This document shows positions 31,150 through 43,044 of a stretch of 64,000 nucleotides of DNA, one piece after another. Numbering within the stretch: the first letter of the stretch is position 1; each line of letters opens with the position of its first letter. Under the pieces are notes generated by a model, which saw only the letters and a program-made list of their open reading frames with translations, was not told the origin of the DNA and ran no database searches. The stretch covers positions 62,001 through 126,000 of the forward strand of contig JAUIRK010000890.1 of the NCBI GenBank assembly GCA_030549495.1, given 5' to 3'. The translations under genes and the position numbers were made by a program. Source of the DNA: Nectonema munidae (lineage: Eukaryota; Nematomorpha; Nectonematoida; Nectonematidae).

Positions 31150-32455
31150 TGCAAAAACACAATGTTAGAGCTACACCCAGTTTTGGCAACGTTGCACACT
31201 AAAAAGAGTGTCTATGAATTTATTCCTTAATCTAACATGCATGAATAAAACTATTTTTTAAAAGAGAGACGGAGTCGCAACAATTATTAAGACTCAGACT
31301 CAGAAGTCAAAAATGGCAACCACTTTCACTCCGAATCCACAAGCCACTTCCTCGCTACGCCAGTGAATGTATAAATAAAAGAAAAAGGAATTTAGTAAAA
31401 TGATTTTGAAGTAGAAAACAAAAAAGAATTTCAAATATCTTTGTAATTCAAAATCAAGACTGAGAATTTGAAATATGGAGATCAATAAATATTCTTTATT
31501 TTCAGACAAAAAGAGAAAATTGAAAGATACATCAAAGTTTTGTATATTGGAAATTGTGAAGTTAATAATAATCATTTGTAAGATACAATTCATTCAAATG
31601 AAAAATTAATGATAAAAACAACTTTTCAAGGAAAATCTAAATCGGGTATTAAATAAAAGTTTAAAGCTTTTTAAATAAAAACTAAATTGATCATAAACAA
31701 CTAGAGGAGTTCTTAGGGGGAAAAGCTTAGAAAAAAAATATGGAAGCAATAAAATAACGAATTTATGAATAGAGATAATAAACATTTTATTCAACTTCAA
31801 TAATTAAAAGTAATTTGAAAAGTATTTTTAGAAAAAAATTATTATCAGTAGGCACATAAAAGTTTATAAGCATATTCCATAGTTACATAAAAACAAAAAC
31901 TTGTAATTTTCTGCACTGGAAAATATTTTTACATGTAAGAATAATAAATGTGCAAAAAAGTTTAAAAAAATATTTGGTTGCATTAAAAAACATTTGTTCA
32001 AACAAACAGAAACACTTCATCATTGGAAGAAAAGTTCTTTTTCGACAAGTAAACAAAGTAATTCATCATCAGTATGAGCTGAAGGTTGAAACATTTGAAT
32101 AAATTCAGGCAGAAGACAAGAAAGAAATTTCCAAAAAAGCAAAAATGTTACACTATTGCATTTAGTAAAATGCTATACTAATATTTAAAACACGAAGTAA
32201 AGGAGTTTTTTCAAACGATGGTTAAAAATTAAAATTTTGAACTTCTAAACAATCCTTCCTAGATTCCAAGATCATTCCAAGGATTAGGGTTAATGATTCC
32301 AAGACCCATAGAATATAAATCCTATAAAACAAGCGTCTTAATTTCAAAATAATTAACTAGCATACAAACTAAAAATAATACAGAAACAAGCAAATTGAAT
32401 TTTCAAAATTAATGGTCTGGAAATACCACGGTAGACCAAATATTCAAGCAATCCT
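31150..32455. other. spacer, nothing recognised
   Basis: AT-rich; long minus-strand frames here are poly-F/I/L composition artefacts. Confidence 0.4.
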
Positions 32456-32459
32456 TTAA

Positions 32460-32589
32460 CCCATTAAGTCCCAATGTTCCCATTTGGAAATATAAGTAAT
32501 TTCATTTTCGTCTGCTTTTTTCAATGACTTTGAATATAAATCGTCTGCGTTTTTTTAGATATCGTCTGATTTCTATGGTACTTAATGGG
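32460..32589. mobile_element. TTAA-flanked piggyBac-type MITE (130 bp)
   Basis: Perfect TTAA duplications at 32456-32459 and 32590-32593. The ends are inverted: CCCATTAAGTCCCA, and CCCATTAAGTACCA when the right end is reversed. It contains a gttcccatttggaa palindrome and tcgtctgc motifs, linking it to the MITEs at 10.1-10.6 kb and to the sub-terminal GTTCCC boxes of the piggyBac at 45.7 kb. Confidence 0.85.
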
Positions 32590-32594
32590 TTAAA

Positions 32595-33525
32595 ATAGAG
32601 TGTATTCAGCGCATACCAAAAGTCCTAAATTTATAAGACTACTTTATATTTTTTTTATTCGAATCCTCATCGATAGGAATTTGTTCATAGTTTGACATAA
32701 GCGGTACATCAGTGGCTTGTCAATGAAAATACATCCGCTGCAGGACATTGGTTGTTGAAGGGTTAATAGAGATTTAATTTTTTGAATTTTTCTTCTGATG
32801 GCGATATGGATAGAAGGTAAAATAAATACTGTTTTAAAGGTTTGGTAGTTCATATTTGTTAAAGTTAAATTTTATGTCATTTTTAGATTTATTATCATTT
32901 TTACTTAGTCTATTTGTGAAAAATATAAAGTTTCAAAATAAAAAAAAAGTTATGTCAACTTTGTATAACACATAATTATACCTTCACACACATACATATT
33001 ATATAAGACGAACAGATAAAAAGTCATCCTTTTTTTGTGTATTCTATAGATATAGAGTGTATTCAGCGCATACCAAAAGTCCTAAATTTATAAGACTACT
33101 TTATATTTTTTTTATTCGAATCCTCATCGATAGGAATTTGTTCATAGTTTGACATAAGCGGTACATCAGTGCCTTGTCAATGAAAATACATCCGCTGCAG
33201 GACATTGGTTGTTGAAGGGTTAATAGAGATTTAATTTTTTGAATTTTTCTTCTGATGGCGATATGGATAGAAGGTAAAATAAATACTGTTTTAAAGGTTT
33301 GGTAGTTCATATTTGTTATAGTTAAATTTTATGTCATTTTTAGATTTATTATCATTTTTACTTAGTCTATTTGTGAAAAATATAAAGTTTCAAAATAAAA
33401 AAAAAGTTATGTCAACTTTGTATAACACATAATTATACCTTCACACACATACATATTATATAAGACGAACAGATAAAAAGTCATCCTTTTTTTGTTCAAT
33501 AAATTCTATTCTAATTCTAATTCTA
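32595..33525 (+). repeat. tandem duplication of a 457-bp unit (SINE A-containing retroelement)
   Basis: Units start at 32595 and 33052. I see only two substitutions between them (gtggcttg/gtgccttg and gttaaag/gttatag). Each contains the SINE A core (ttcgaatcctcatcgat, tagtttgacataagcgg, caatgaaaatacatcc). Only the second unit has the 3' end with AATAAA (33498-33503) and an ATTCT-repeat tail. The 69-codon minus-strand frames here are not genes. Confidence 0.85.
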
Positions 33526-34265
33526 AAAAAGAATTGGCAATGGCATCGTGTAGAATCGGCAATCAGAATAGTACAGAATTTAATATCGTCACATCAATAG
33601 TGTATGCATATTTAGATAGTTACAATAAAAAACGATTTTTAATTTATTAATTTAAGAAATTTGGCTTTAGTATTAACCTAGAAAACTATCTCATATTTCA
33701 ATCCTGATATAAAAAAAAGAAGATAAAAAAATTCTTAGTGAATACCAAAAAGCATATTATAGTTCAATTATAATTAAAAAAAACGGAATAGCACTCAGAT
33801 ATTTATACCAGAAAAAAATATTATAGGCTAATTATTACATTTGAAACGAAAATAATGCAAAATAGAAAATTTCAAACTACTTGACTAAGCTTAGAGTGTA
33901 AAAATTATCAAATAAAAATACTAAAGGAAAATCTATTTTTACTATAAATATCCTATTTTTATTACTTTATGACAAAAAAAATGAAAATTTTTATTTAAAA
34001 AGGAAAACATTTATTGATCAAATGAATTACCCATATTTTTAGGAGGGGCAGTGCCAATAAATTTAAGATAGATGTCTAGTTTCATACATAGGGCGTACTG
34101 GATTATAAGGCGCATTAAATAAACTATTAAAAACAAGCTTTTTAATAACCCTCAAAAATAAGAAATACATAAAATTACACTAACCTTCACTCAATTCCTT
34201 GCTTTCAAACCCATCAAACTCTTCATTCGGGTTCAAAAGTTGTGCAATATCTTCATTAAGAATAT

Positions 34266-34285
34266 CTAGATCTAATTAGATCTAG
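34266..34285. repeat. 20-bp perfect palindrome
   Basis: ctagatctaattagatctag equals its own reverse complement. It lies in the decayed end of the Tigger coding region. Confidence 0.9.
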
Positions 34286-35078
34286 TAGTTGGCTACTCAC
34301 CAATGATTTTAGCTTAAGTAAAAGAACAGATAAATATTTGAAAATGATACACTCGGTCACGCATCCAATATCCATTCACTGATATTGGCATAATTTGCAT
34401 GAAGTTACCTTCCTGTCTTGTTAAAAGTATGCTCTCTTTTGGTCATCCAAAGCTCTCACAAAGCTTGCACGTTTACTGTTAACGACCTGTTAAAATTAAT
34501 ATCTAGCTGTTGTAGTTATTTAGTTAACCCACAAAGAATAGTTGCAAGACCTGAATTGATTTTTTAACTTGGACTTTGACACTATCAGTGATATGGGTAT
34601 GCATATGGTCACAGATCAACAATGATAGGAATGTATGAAAAAACTATTTGTTCTTTTAACGTAAACTTTACTTAGCCACTCACTCATCCTCTGCATTTCT
34701 ATCCAATCTTTTTAAATTAGCTTTGAAAGAGATGCCGGATGCAAAATTTTTGAAAATAGAGGCCGTTTTAGGCCATTAGCCTAGCAACCAAGAACTATAG
34801 TAAAATGTGACTTTTCCTTTCTAGTCGTGCGAATGGATATTATACTAGTTCCTCTTTTTTCAAAAGTACGATTCATAGGGATGTCAAAAGTAAGTGGAAT
34901 CTCGTTCATATTGGTAGTGTGCTTTGGCCAGATTATCTTTTCAAAAATTAAGTTTTGGTATTAGATACGAAAAAAATACTTAGTTTTTCTTCATAAACTT
35001 TTGGCAGTTGCTGCAAAAAGGTAGTTTTTATGCGTATAGAAAGATTGTGTCTTTTCATGAAAGGAGAGGACCAAGAAG

Positions 35079-35288
35079 CAGTGGCGGTTTTAAGGGGGCG
35101 ATAGTTTTAGACGGGTGAATCTTAGACCAAGAGCACTCTTAATTTGATTTTCATTCATTGGGATAATTCAAAGAAAAAAAAGTAAAACATATGTATTTGG
35201 TAAATTGAAAAATTTATAAAAAATTATCGATTTAAAAATTTGGCCTTTGTTTGACCCCCTCACTTTTGAAAATTTAGAACCGCCACTG
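35079..35288. mobile_element. hAT MITE with perfect 8-bp target duplication (210 bp)
   Basis: The ends CAGTGGCGGTTTTAA and (reversed) CAGTGGCGGTTCTAA are inverted copies. Flanks ccaagaag at 35071-35078 and 35289-35296 are identical. Removing the element and one duplication restores continuous Tigger-type HTH coding on the minus strand. Confidence 0.92.
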
Positions 35289-35865
35289 CCAAGAAGGACT
35301 TCCTTGAAAGTTAATAATTTCCACTTCTTGTGCTACTGATTTCGTTTTAAGTCTAATTGACACTGTTGAAACGCTTCTACATGCTCTCCTTTTTTCAACA
35401 ACTCACTTTTCAACGTCATCTTCTAACTGTAACCATCTCGCTTTGTTTCCTCTAAAACTTTGTTTTGTCTTTTTCACTTAGCGCAGGTCATCTTGTTTTT
35501 TTCATTTTTTCATCATCGATCCATTATATTAAATTCCCTTGCAGCCGCTCTATTTCCATGTTCTTAAAACATGAATATATATATAAAATGGTAAAAAAGG
35601 ATTTGAATCTGAGTTTTATCAATTTTTTTTCTAAAATAAAAAAAATTAAAAGTTTTGAGTAAAGAGATTTTGAACAATATAGTTATTAAAATAGACATTT
35701 TAATAGAAAAATTAAAAAGTATTTTGATTCTTTTTTATGAATTAAATTATTTTACTCTGTTCCATACACCGTATTATAAAACGTATTTTTGATTTTAGAA
35801 AAAATAAAGAATTTAAGTTTGCCTTCGAAAATTACTCTAATTAAACAAAAAATAAAATTTTTTAA

Positions 35866-36026
35866 ATAATCATCTTAACAGTTGAAGGTCAGGGGTTCGA
35901 TCCCCAATGCTCCCAACTCTAAAAAACAAATTCACAAAAATTGTGATTAACCATCTTCTTAAGCATAATGCGAGCATATAGGCTTACGGCTGAAAGTGTT
36001 TTGATATATCTCCAACCAACCACCTT
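35866..36026 (+). repeat. tRNA-derived SINE, family B
   Basis: B-box ggggttcgatcccc at 35891-35904. The body has cacaaaaattgtgattaacc, then gcataatgcgagcatat and ggcttacggctgaaagtg, and the tail ccaaccaacc. Inverted copies are at 39067-39243 and 56285-56463. Confidence 0.7.
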
Positions 36027-37419
36027 GTAATAAGAAGTATTGTTATACAATTTAATTACAAAATTGTCAAATATAAATAGGTATAATTACTAAAGCTCAT
36101 GAAATCAAACTATTAAGACTTTGTATCACAACATTTGCTAAATGCAACATGTGCTAAAGATTGTAAATCCTTAAACTATATTTGTAAATATTGTGGCCTC
36201 ACTTATGAGTCAAATAAATTTTTTGTAAAAATTGTGCTGATAATAAATTGCATTTCAGACACAAATGTAATTCTATTGACTCTTACTCATTGATAAATTA
36301 AGGGAGCATAAAGATATTTTAAATAATATTTGTTAGTTAATTATAATATTAATGATATTTTAGAAATGAATTTTTCAATATCATAAATTTTCGTTCCTTA
36401 TCTAGATATTTTCATGCATAAAACTAACTTAAATAAAAAAAATATTAAAATTTTTAACATTAAACTAACTACTCTTGTAATAACGGAAGTATAACAATGT
36501 AAAAAATTTTGACATTGATATTCCATGATACTTTTTTAAATTTTTTTCAAGTTCTAAAAATAGTTCTAAGAATACTATTTTCAAAAACATTATAATTAGA
36601 AAAATCATGTAGTTTTAAAAAATTAAATTTAAAAAAATGAATAACTTGGTTTGTATTTTATTAATCTTATTCAAAAGGGTGAAATATAAAGAGCTCCAAC
36701 GCTCTTAAAGTACATATGAGGGTAAATTAAACGAAAGTTCTCTTTTTCATTCTCAAGAAAATCTATTTAGGCGCCACGATTTAGTAATTAAACTTTTAAT
36801 ATACATAGAACAGGAAGAGTTGTAAGAAATACAAGCACTAAGGAATCTTAATTTACCAGTTCTTCCCAAGACAGAGTTGTTAATAGAAATATCCTCATAA
36901 AATTGACAAAATTAACAGTTTGGTGAGGAAATCTCAATTGATGTTGAATGTCTCGGGCGGAAAAAGAAATTGAAATGTTTTGACTTTTTAGGGTAAAATA
37001 CAACTAACTGTTTTTTACGGATTACATTTCTTAGAAATAAACATGCTGCATTAATAGGACGATTTTACCAGGTTGATTTTGGACTAAAAAATTGATATGA
37101 TTTTTGTAAACTATTAAATTATATTGAGAAAGGAAAAGTTTGTATAAATTTCCTTTATTTTATAAAGATAAGGAAATCAGGTGTAAACTATGGGGGATTA
37201 TTTTGAAATTTTGAAGGGGGAGGGGGAGAAGAGTAGATATGGCATTATTTGAAGATGATTAGTAACTTATTTCTAGAAATGAGAGGAAATAAAATTTCAA
37301 AGGAGGTGAAGTCTATATTATGATAAACGGCTTCCATTAAATTAACATTGAAGTCACCAAAGAAAAAAGAAGAACATCTTTTTTCTAAAGAAGAACAATC
37401 TTTTTTTAGTTGAGCTGTC
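36027..37419. other. spacer, nothing recognised
   Basis: Very AT-rich, with no gene or paired repeat ends. Confidence 0.35.
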
Positions 37420-37634
37420 AAATATCAATCAATTGTTGACAAGTTTGATTGATTTTTATTTAAAAAAATAAATGTCACGATCAGATTCGTAACCAATCAT
37501 TTAGTAGGTTCACGCTAAAATTTTGTAAAAATTTGCAATCATTCAAAAAAAACCGAGGGGGGGGGGGCTAAAATACCCCCCCCCCCCCGTCACTGAGGAA
37601 ATGAAAATAGGCCGTCACTAATAGGGTTGAAGCT
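37420..37634. mobile_element. right end of a TTAA-type element related to the one at 59.5-62.6 kb
   Basis: It shares the tgtcaaatatcaatcaa/tttgattgat hairpin block, a G-run/C-run hairpin (37558-37590) and the terminal cactaatagggtt. The flank reads ttga rather than ttaa. The left part of the element is missing. Confidence 0.6.
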
Positions 37635-37734
37635 GTTGATCATAATATATCCGTCATCTCCTTTGAAATCTTATTTTCCTCTCATTTCTACAAATCTATT
37701 AGCAAACTAATAAGATTTTATCCTCCTTTGATAC

Positions 37735-38360
37735 TTGGAATTCATATCGAACAACCCAAATTTTTTTAAATCTTCCACAAAGTCTAGAAGTTTTTTCAAA
37801 AATGATTAGGAGTTTGTAGAGAAAGAAATTGAAAAGCTTTTAGAAAATGGAAATATAGAAGATAGCAGTTGCCAGTGAACGGCACAAGTGGTTATTGTAA
37901 ATAAAGAGAATAAAAAAGGGAGATTGTGTGTTGATTATTCTCAAACTATTGATAGATTTACACAATCAGATGCGTATCCGTTACCACGAATACAGGATCT
38001 TGTTCCAGATATATCTAAAATCTCTGTTTTCAGTGTGTTAAATTTTAAATCAGCGTACTATCAAATTCCTTTATCAATGCAAGATCATACACAGCTTTTT
38101 AAGTGGCTAGAAGTTTATACAAATTTTCAAATATGCCATTTGGAGTTACAAAGGGCGTTGCTTGTTTCCAGTGTGTAATCGACAAATGTATAAAAAGTAA
38201 CAAGTTAAAAGAGTTTTATGAGTGCGACCCACAATAACAAACTTGCTTTCAATCCAGAGAAAAGTAACATATCTACGCTATCTCATATCTCAAGGGAACT
38301 TTGGGGTTACACTCTAAGAAGCTTATTCTCATTGGATGAAAAATTAAGGCCTTTTAGGCA
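37735..38360 (+). pseudogene. Ty3/gypsy reverse transcriptase fragment
   Basis: The translation gives EFVEKEIEKLLENGNIEDS, a stop, then QVVIVNKENKKGRLCVDYSQ, DAYPLPRIQDLV and SVFSVLNFKSAYYQIPL. A frameshift leads to MPFGVTKGVACFQ. A later frame has KVTYLRYLISQGNFG, which resembles the end of gypsy RT. These are RT motifs 1-3 and the pre-RNase H region. The YADD motif region is missing between about 38190 and 38230, so a deletion has removed the core. No LTRs recognised. Confidence 0.75.
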
Positions 38361-39039
38361 ATTTTTTTAAAGCAGAATCATTGAACAAAAAAGGATTCCT
38401 GTTCTATTCTTTTGCATAACAAAGATTTCTGTAACGATATGGCTTCTGGTAGCATTATTGAAAAACTTCTAAAAAGCACCAACATATGTATTCCATTGAA
38501 TTCATTCGACTATTATCTGTCTCGAGTTTTCATGCTCAATACTCAATTTCTCTAAACATCGTAGATTCAAATTCGATTGGGATGCATCTCCTTTATTCCA
38601 AATTAAAAAAATTTCTTCTTTATCTCCTTTATTCCATTTCTGCAACTTTTTATTTTCTGAATGTTTTTGGGAAAAGTAAAAAGTTATATTTAATAAATTT
38701 TACACTAAAAGTCATTTATGATCAGTATTGTGTAGTTTAACAAAAATTATTCAAAATTTCCATAATTTTGAATAGTTTGCCATTCGGTCTGAGTAAAAAG
38801 ATGGGCAGTTTATCATTAGTTCATATAGAACCTTACAGAACTGTTTTGCCTATAAGGGGTACATCTGCAAACTGGCAAAAAAAAAGGCGATATTATGTTC
38901 GTAGGCGTTGCAAACCGTTGATTACAAGAGGAAAAGACAAAATAAAGTCGAGATGCTGAAGAATTAATCTAATACAAACCCACATCCACTAGAAAGGCTA
39001 AACAATTTCTATGAGGTACCTTTCAGATCTATCTCCCTG
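38361..39039. other. spacer, nothing recognised
   Basis: AT-rich; a small basic frame at 38768-38959 has no recognisable product. Confidence 0.35.
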
Positions 39040-40095
39040 CACTGAGAGTAAAAAATTGTATCACTTGGTTGGTACGTTGGTCGTTTGGCTATCAAATCAT
39101 CTTCAGCAGTAAGGCTATATGCTTGAAGATGGTTAATCACAGTTTTGTGATTTTGTTTTTAAGAGTCGGAAGCCTTACGGATCGAACCCCCGACGTTCAA
39201 CTGTTCATCTTAGAGGTACACCGTAACAACCATTGAGGCTCAATTGCATCACTTGTTAATTAGATCAGTAAAGTTTGTTATTTGATTAGTATACAATTAC
39301 TTTACTAACTTTATATTTACTTTATTTTTTAGTTTACTATTTTCACTGATATAAGTAAATAAAACACCAGATGAAGTATTCGTTATTCGGTTCACTGTTA
39401 GAGCATATGAATCAATAATAAACACATTATGCTTTCATGAAGGTAGAGTTATTATGTTGTCGTAACAAAACGGCAACTTGCCTTCAGTTCGAAGCCAAAG
39501 GAAGACATAAAAACAAAAAATTTTGTACACAGTTATCTGCAGACATGATTAATTTACATATTTCTCGAGAGAATATAAAAAAGACTTAAAATAGTGTAAA
39601 AATTTTAGGGAATAGAAGAAGGTTGTTACATAAAATCAAATATATATGTCGTTAAATGTAAAGGTATATATTTTGAAATAATGAGTTTTCACGTATATTT
39701 TCAGTGTTTTTTATAGAGATATCCTTAGTACAAAATCTTAATAGAAACTTCTATTTTAAAAAAAAGTCTTATTAATAGTGCTCATTTAATCAATAATTGT
39801 TTTATAACTTTTAAAATAAATGTTTTCAATTTAATTAGTTTGATTTTCAAATGTAATCGGAAAAAGTAAATTGCATTTTTTGTAGCAAATTTTGCTAAAT
39901 AGATCAACGAGAAAGCTTGAGCTGTTGTGAATTTGAGGCAGGTTTATTTTTATTGGTTTAGGTTATTTAGAAGAACTTTTTTATAATTTAGTTACCACAA
40001 GTCAAAAAGTATACGTTATTAATTCATTAGTGGATTTTTGGACAAGAGCGTTTACTATTTTAGCTAGGAAATGGAGATAATTTATTTTCTCAATG
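39040..40095. mobile_element. CACTG-ended MITE carrying a SINE
   Basis: The left end CACTGAGAGTAAAAAATTG and a decayed right end (ttattttctcaatg) frame sequence also present at 43045-43810 (atataagtaaataaaac, acacattatgc, and ggacaagagcg against ggtcaagaacg). A family B SINE sits at 39067-39243, bounded by ttgtatcactt and ttgcatcactt. Confidence 0.65.
39067..39243 (-). repeat. SINE family B, inserted in the CACTG MITE
   Basis: On the minus strand the head reads gagcctcaatggttgttacgg with B-box gggggttcgatcc, and the tail reads ccaacc. The copy at 43045 shows the same MITE site without the SINE. Confidence 0.75.
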
Positions 40096-40611
40096 CCATT
40101 CTCCTCTTTAAATGGTGTATACATCTATGTTAAATTTTCATATGATATTATTATCAATCAAAGATCAAAATTCATGAAACAGTTCAGAATGTGAACTTTG
40201 CTACAATTCACACAAGGAAAACGATTTGAAATGTTCTTTTCCATGCATCATTTCACAAATTCTTTGCACGAACAACAAGGGATGCGTAATCGAAAAAATT
40301 TTGCGACTCCAACCAAACAAAAATTTTTGGTTTCTGCATTGGCATACATAGAAAGTTTCAATTCCGACTTGGATTCCGCTGACATAAAATCAAAATAAGT
40401 ACATACACTCTTCACTCTACAAGTATCCCGTCTAGAAATTTGTGCAAATTATTTTTATCAAAATAACGCCGTTGCACAAGTTTAAGATTGATCATTGAAT
40501 AACGATTTTTCAAGTTTATTTCCCAAATACAGTTTTGCAAAATCATAATGTTTACTAAGTATTTTTTATTTTTTTAGTACTTTTTTTTTAAGTTTACTAA
40601 GTCTAACTCCT
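40096..40611. other. spacer, nothing recognised
   Basis: A 66-codon frame at 40198-40398 has no family that I know. Otherwise AT-rich. Confidence 0.3.
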
Positions 40612-41270
40612 TTGGAGACTCTTTACAAAAAATCAATTAGACTGGTTACAGCAGCAAATGCTAACGCACACACCAATCCAATTTTTTTACAACTCAATCT
40701 TCTCAAAATTGAAGAACTTCACAAGCAGAAACTGGGTATCTTTCTTCTTTCCAATCTTGAATCTCCACATGGTCTTTTCCAACAGTTGATTACCTACTCC
40801 TTCAATTCCACTTACTCCTTTCGAAATAGTCTGATTCTTAACAAGCCCAAGTTCAGACTCAGTTCTTCTCAACTATCAATAAGGTTAAAAGTTGTCTCTT
40901 TTTATGAGACCCACAAATGGTTGTTAGGGGAAAGCGGAAGTTCTGTTTCGAAGTTTAAAACTATCTTAAAACTATGGTATCTTTCCAAGTACTCTGAAAT
41001 TCCTGGGTGTAACCTTAAAGGTTGCTTTGTTTGCTCACGTCCAAGATAACCTTTTCTGGTTTGTTTTTTTTCAAAATATAAAATATAATACTTGATGTTG
41101 GAAATCTTGCAGCGGTTTGCATAAACCTTTAGATTTCACACTTCATTTCTTTTGAATACATATATTTTCATCATAATTCAGTATAAAATTACCTTATATC
41201 TCTGTTCATTCTTATTAATATTTTCATTTTATTTAAATAAACTTACTTAAACATAAAACTTACTTAAACT
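40612..41270 (+). pseudogene. 3' fragment of a second non-LTR retrotransposon
   Basis: 145 codons are open to 41049: LYKKSIRLVTAANANAHTNP, FLQLNLLKIEELHKQKLGIF and TYSFRNSLILNKPKFR. This is the C-terminal region after RT in Jockey/CR1-type LINEs and aligns in character with LRVVLGLHPISHKNIFYENS at 27.3 kb. It is 5'-truncated. AATAAA at 41236-41241 is followed by an ACTTAA/ACTTACTTAA-repeat tail. Confidence 0.65.
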
Positions 41271-43044
41271 TACATATCATCTTCATATTGCGTTTTCACA
41301 AATGTCAAATTCTACATGTGGCACCAGTTAAGTTTTTGTTATTTTTATATTGATAACCAACAGTTTATCAATGAAAAAAGTTATCCTATTTTTTTTTTGG
41401 AATTAGACTCGTAATAATTAGTTAAGCCATTTCATATAAAGACTCTTGGAGTTGAAAGAGTATTTTCTAACGTGTCTGAAACAATGATACTTCAGCACTT
41501 TATATTTATTTTAGTTTATTTATTGAAAGAAGACGAAAACAATGTAATGTAATCAACGCGTGGTTATCCTCACCAAACAATATATAAGTAGGATTCAATG
41601 AAATCAGTATTTTAAGATAACGAAATGTATTTCCATTTCTCTAATTCATTCTCATATTCACTTCCATGGCATGAATTCACCAAGCCTGCTTGAAACACAC
41701 GTATTTGTTTGATGCGTTGCAAGCATTTGAACATACTCAAAGAAACTGTAAAGAAATAATTTATGCAAGCAACATTTCTCTTCTCTTCTTGTATTCTCGA
41801 AGCAGAAAGGCGAGGATTTGAAGTTGTGATATTCTTCAGATTTTATTCCAAGCCACTTTTGTAATTCATTTTGAGTTCTTGCTTTTGCCAAATTTTGGGT
41901 TTTTGGATATAAATTCAAATGTGTTCATGCTTTCTGATTTTAAAGACAGCGACGTAAGGTGTTATGAAAAATGTACAATTTTTGCATATATGATGATATT
42001 AAAAAATTCATGAATAAACAAGTATATGTAATTTTTTTACTCATAAACGCCAAAAGTGTCACATTGTAATAATCTGATATGACTCATTTATGACTTTCTA
42101 TGCTAAAAATTAGTCACATTTTTTCGAGATCTCTGATATACAAAGGAAACCTAAGCTCAACAAATTCAGTTTATACGTAAACTTTTTGAAGTATGCAAAA
42201 ATAGACATGTTGCTAGTAAGTGGAATTAAAACGAATCAGTTCGTTTATTCAGACATTTTATTTCTATTTAAAATTTTCAGCGTTTAATTTATTTTACTAA
42301 CAGTCAAGCATACTTACTTACTTGGCCATTATACGAAAAAGAATCTTAAGCTTGTTTAACAAGAAGGGATATTCGTTATTATAGATGAGTAAGAACTGAC
42401 ATAATTTTAGGCTTTTTATTAAAAAGTCTCTTAAGTGTAGTTTAAGAAGGGAGAAATTCTTTATGTGAGAACTTGATACATCACAGTCACAATAAAAGTT
42501 TCAAAGAATTCATTACTCCTTCTGGAATAGCACTAAAGTGAATAACGCCACCGATAGCCATAGAAGAATACATTATCATATAAGAATATCTTGAAAAAAA
42601 AATTCTTTCAAATTCTCTATGGAAACTCTGAATTTTTCTTTGGAACTATGTCGGTTCCACTTCAACATAGACGTTTTTTAAATATTAGTATAACTTTTTT
42701 AAACTTTTTAAGATAGTCATTTAAAGTATATACAATCTGAAATCTTATTTAACTATTTTTAAAATTTAAAAAAAAAATTTTTAAAATGTTCCAAAATTTG
42801 GAAAAATAAAAATTAGATACTTTTTTATTAAATATATTTCAAACATAAATTTATTATAACATGCACAATTTTTTTAGGCTATTTAATTCTTGCGTACATT
42901 TTTTTGCAAGAGATATCTTTAATTTATAGAACTTCTGAAGAATCTTTCAGTAAACAAAGTATATAAGCTAGAAAATTCATTACTATAACTTTTTTTACTT
43001 TCATATACAAAAATTTTAGAGTACTTCAACTTTTTGTCCAGTAT
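41271..43044. other. spacer with a dispersed repeat
   Basis: The stretch 41440-41530 (actcttggagttgaaa ... cttcagcactttatat) resembles 28045-28180. A minus-strand frame at 41918-41658 has varied composition but no recognised family. No gene supported. Confidence 0.35.

Larger units (their letters stand above)
34083..35795 (-). pseudogene. Tigger/pogo-type transposase, split by a hAT MITE
   Basis: On the minus strand, from about 35470, a CENP-B-type helix-turn-helix region reads RRACRSVSTVSIRLKTKSVA then IINFQGSPSW. It is interrupted by the insertion at 35288-35079 and resumes as FMKRHNLSIRIKTTFLQQLP and YEEKLSIFF. The DDE domain follows with NMNEIPLTFDIPMNRTF, SIRTTRKEKSHFTIVLGC, KRPLFS and WIEMQRMSEWLSKVYVKR. 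Internal stops and frame changes follow, fading near 34240. Possible element ends carry attataaggcgcatt (about 34083) and, inverted, a decayed relative near 35765-35795. The DNA-binding plus DDE order is that of Tigger/jerky transposases. It is inactive. Confidence 0.8.

Noticed and set aside
32644-33310. Two nearly identical 69-codon minus-strand frames
   Set aside because: They are read through a SINE-derived tandem duplication; their similarity comes from the duplication, not from protein selection.
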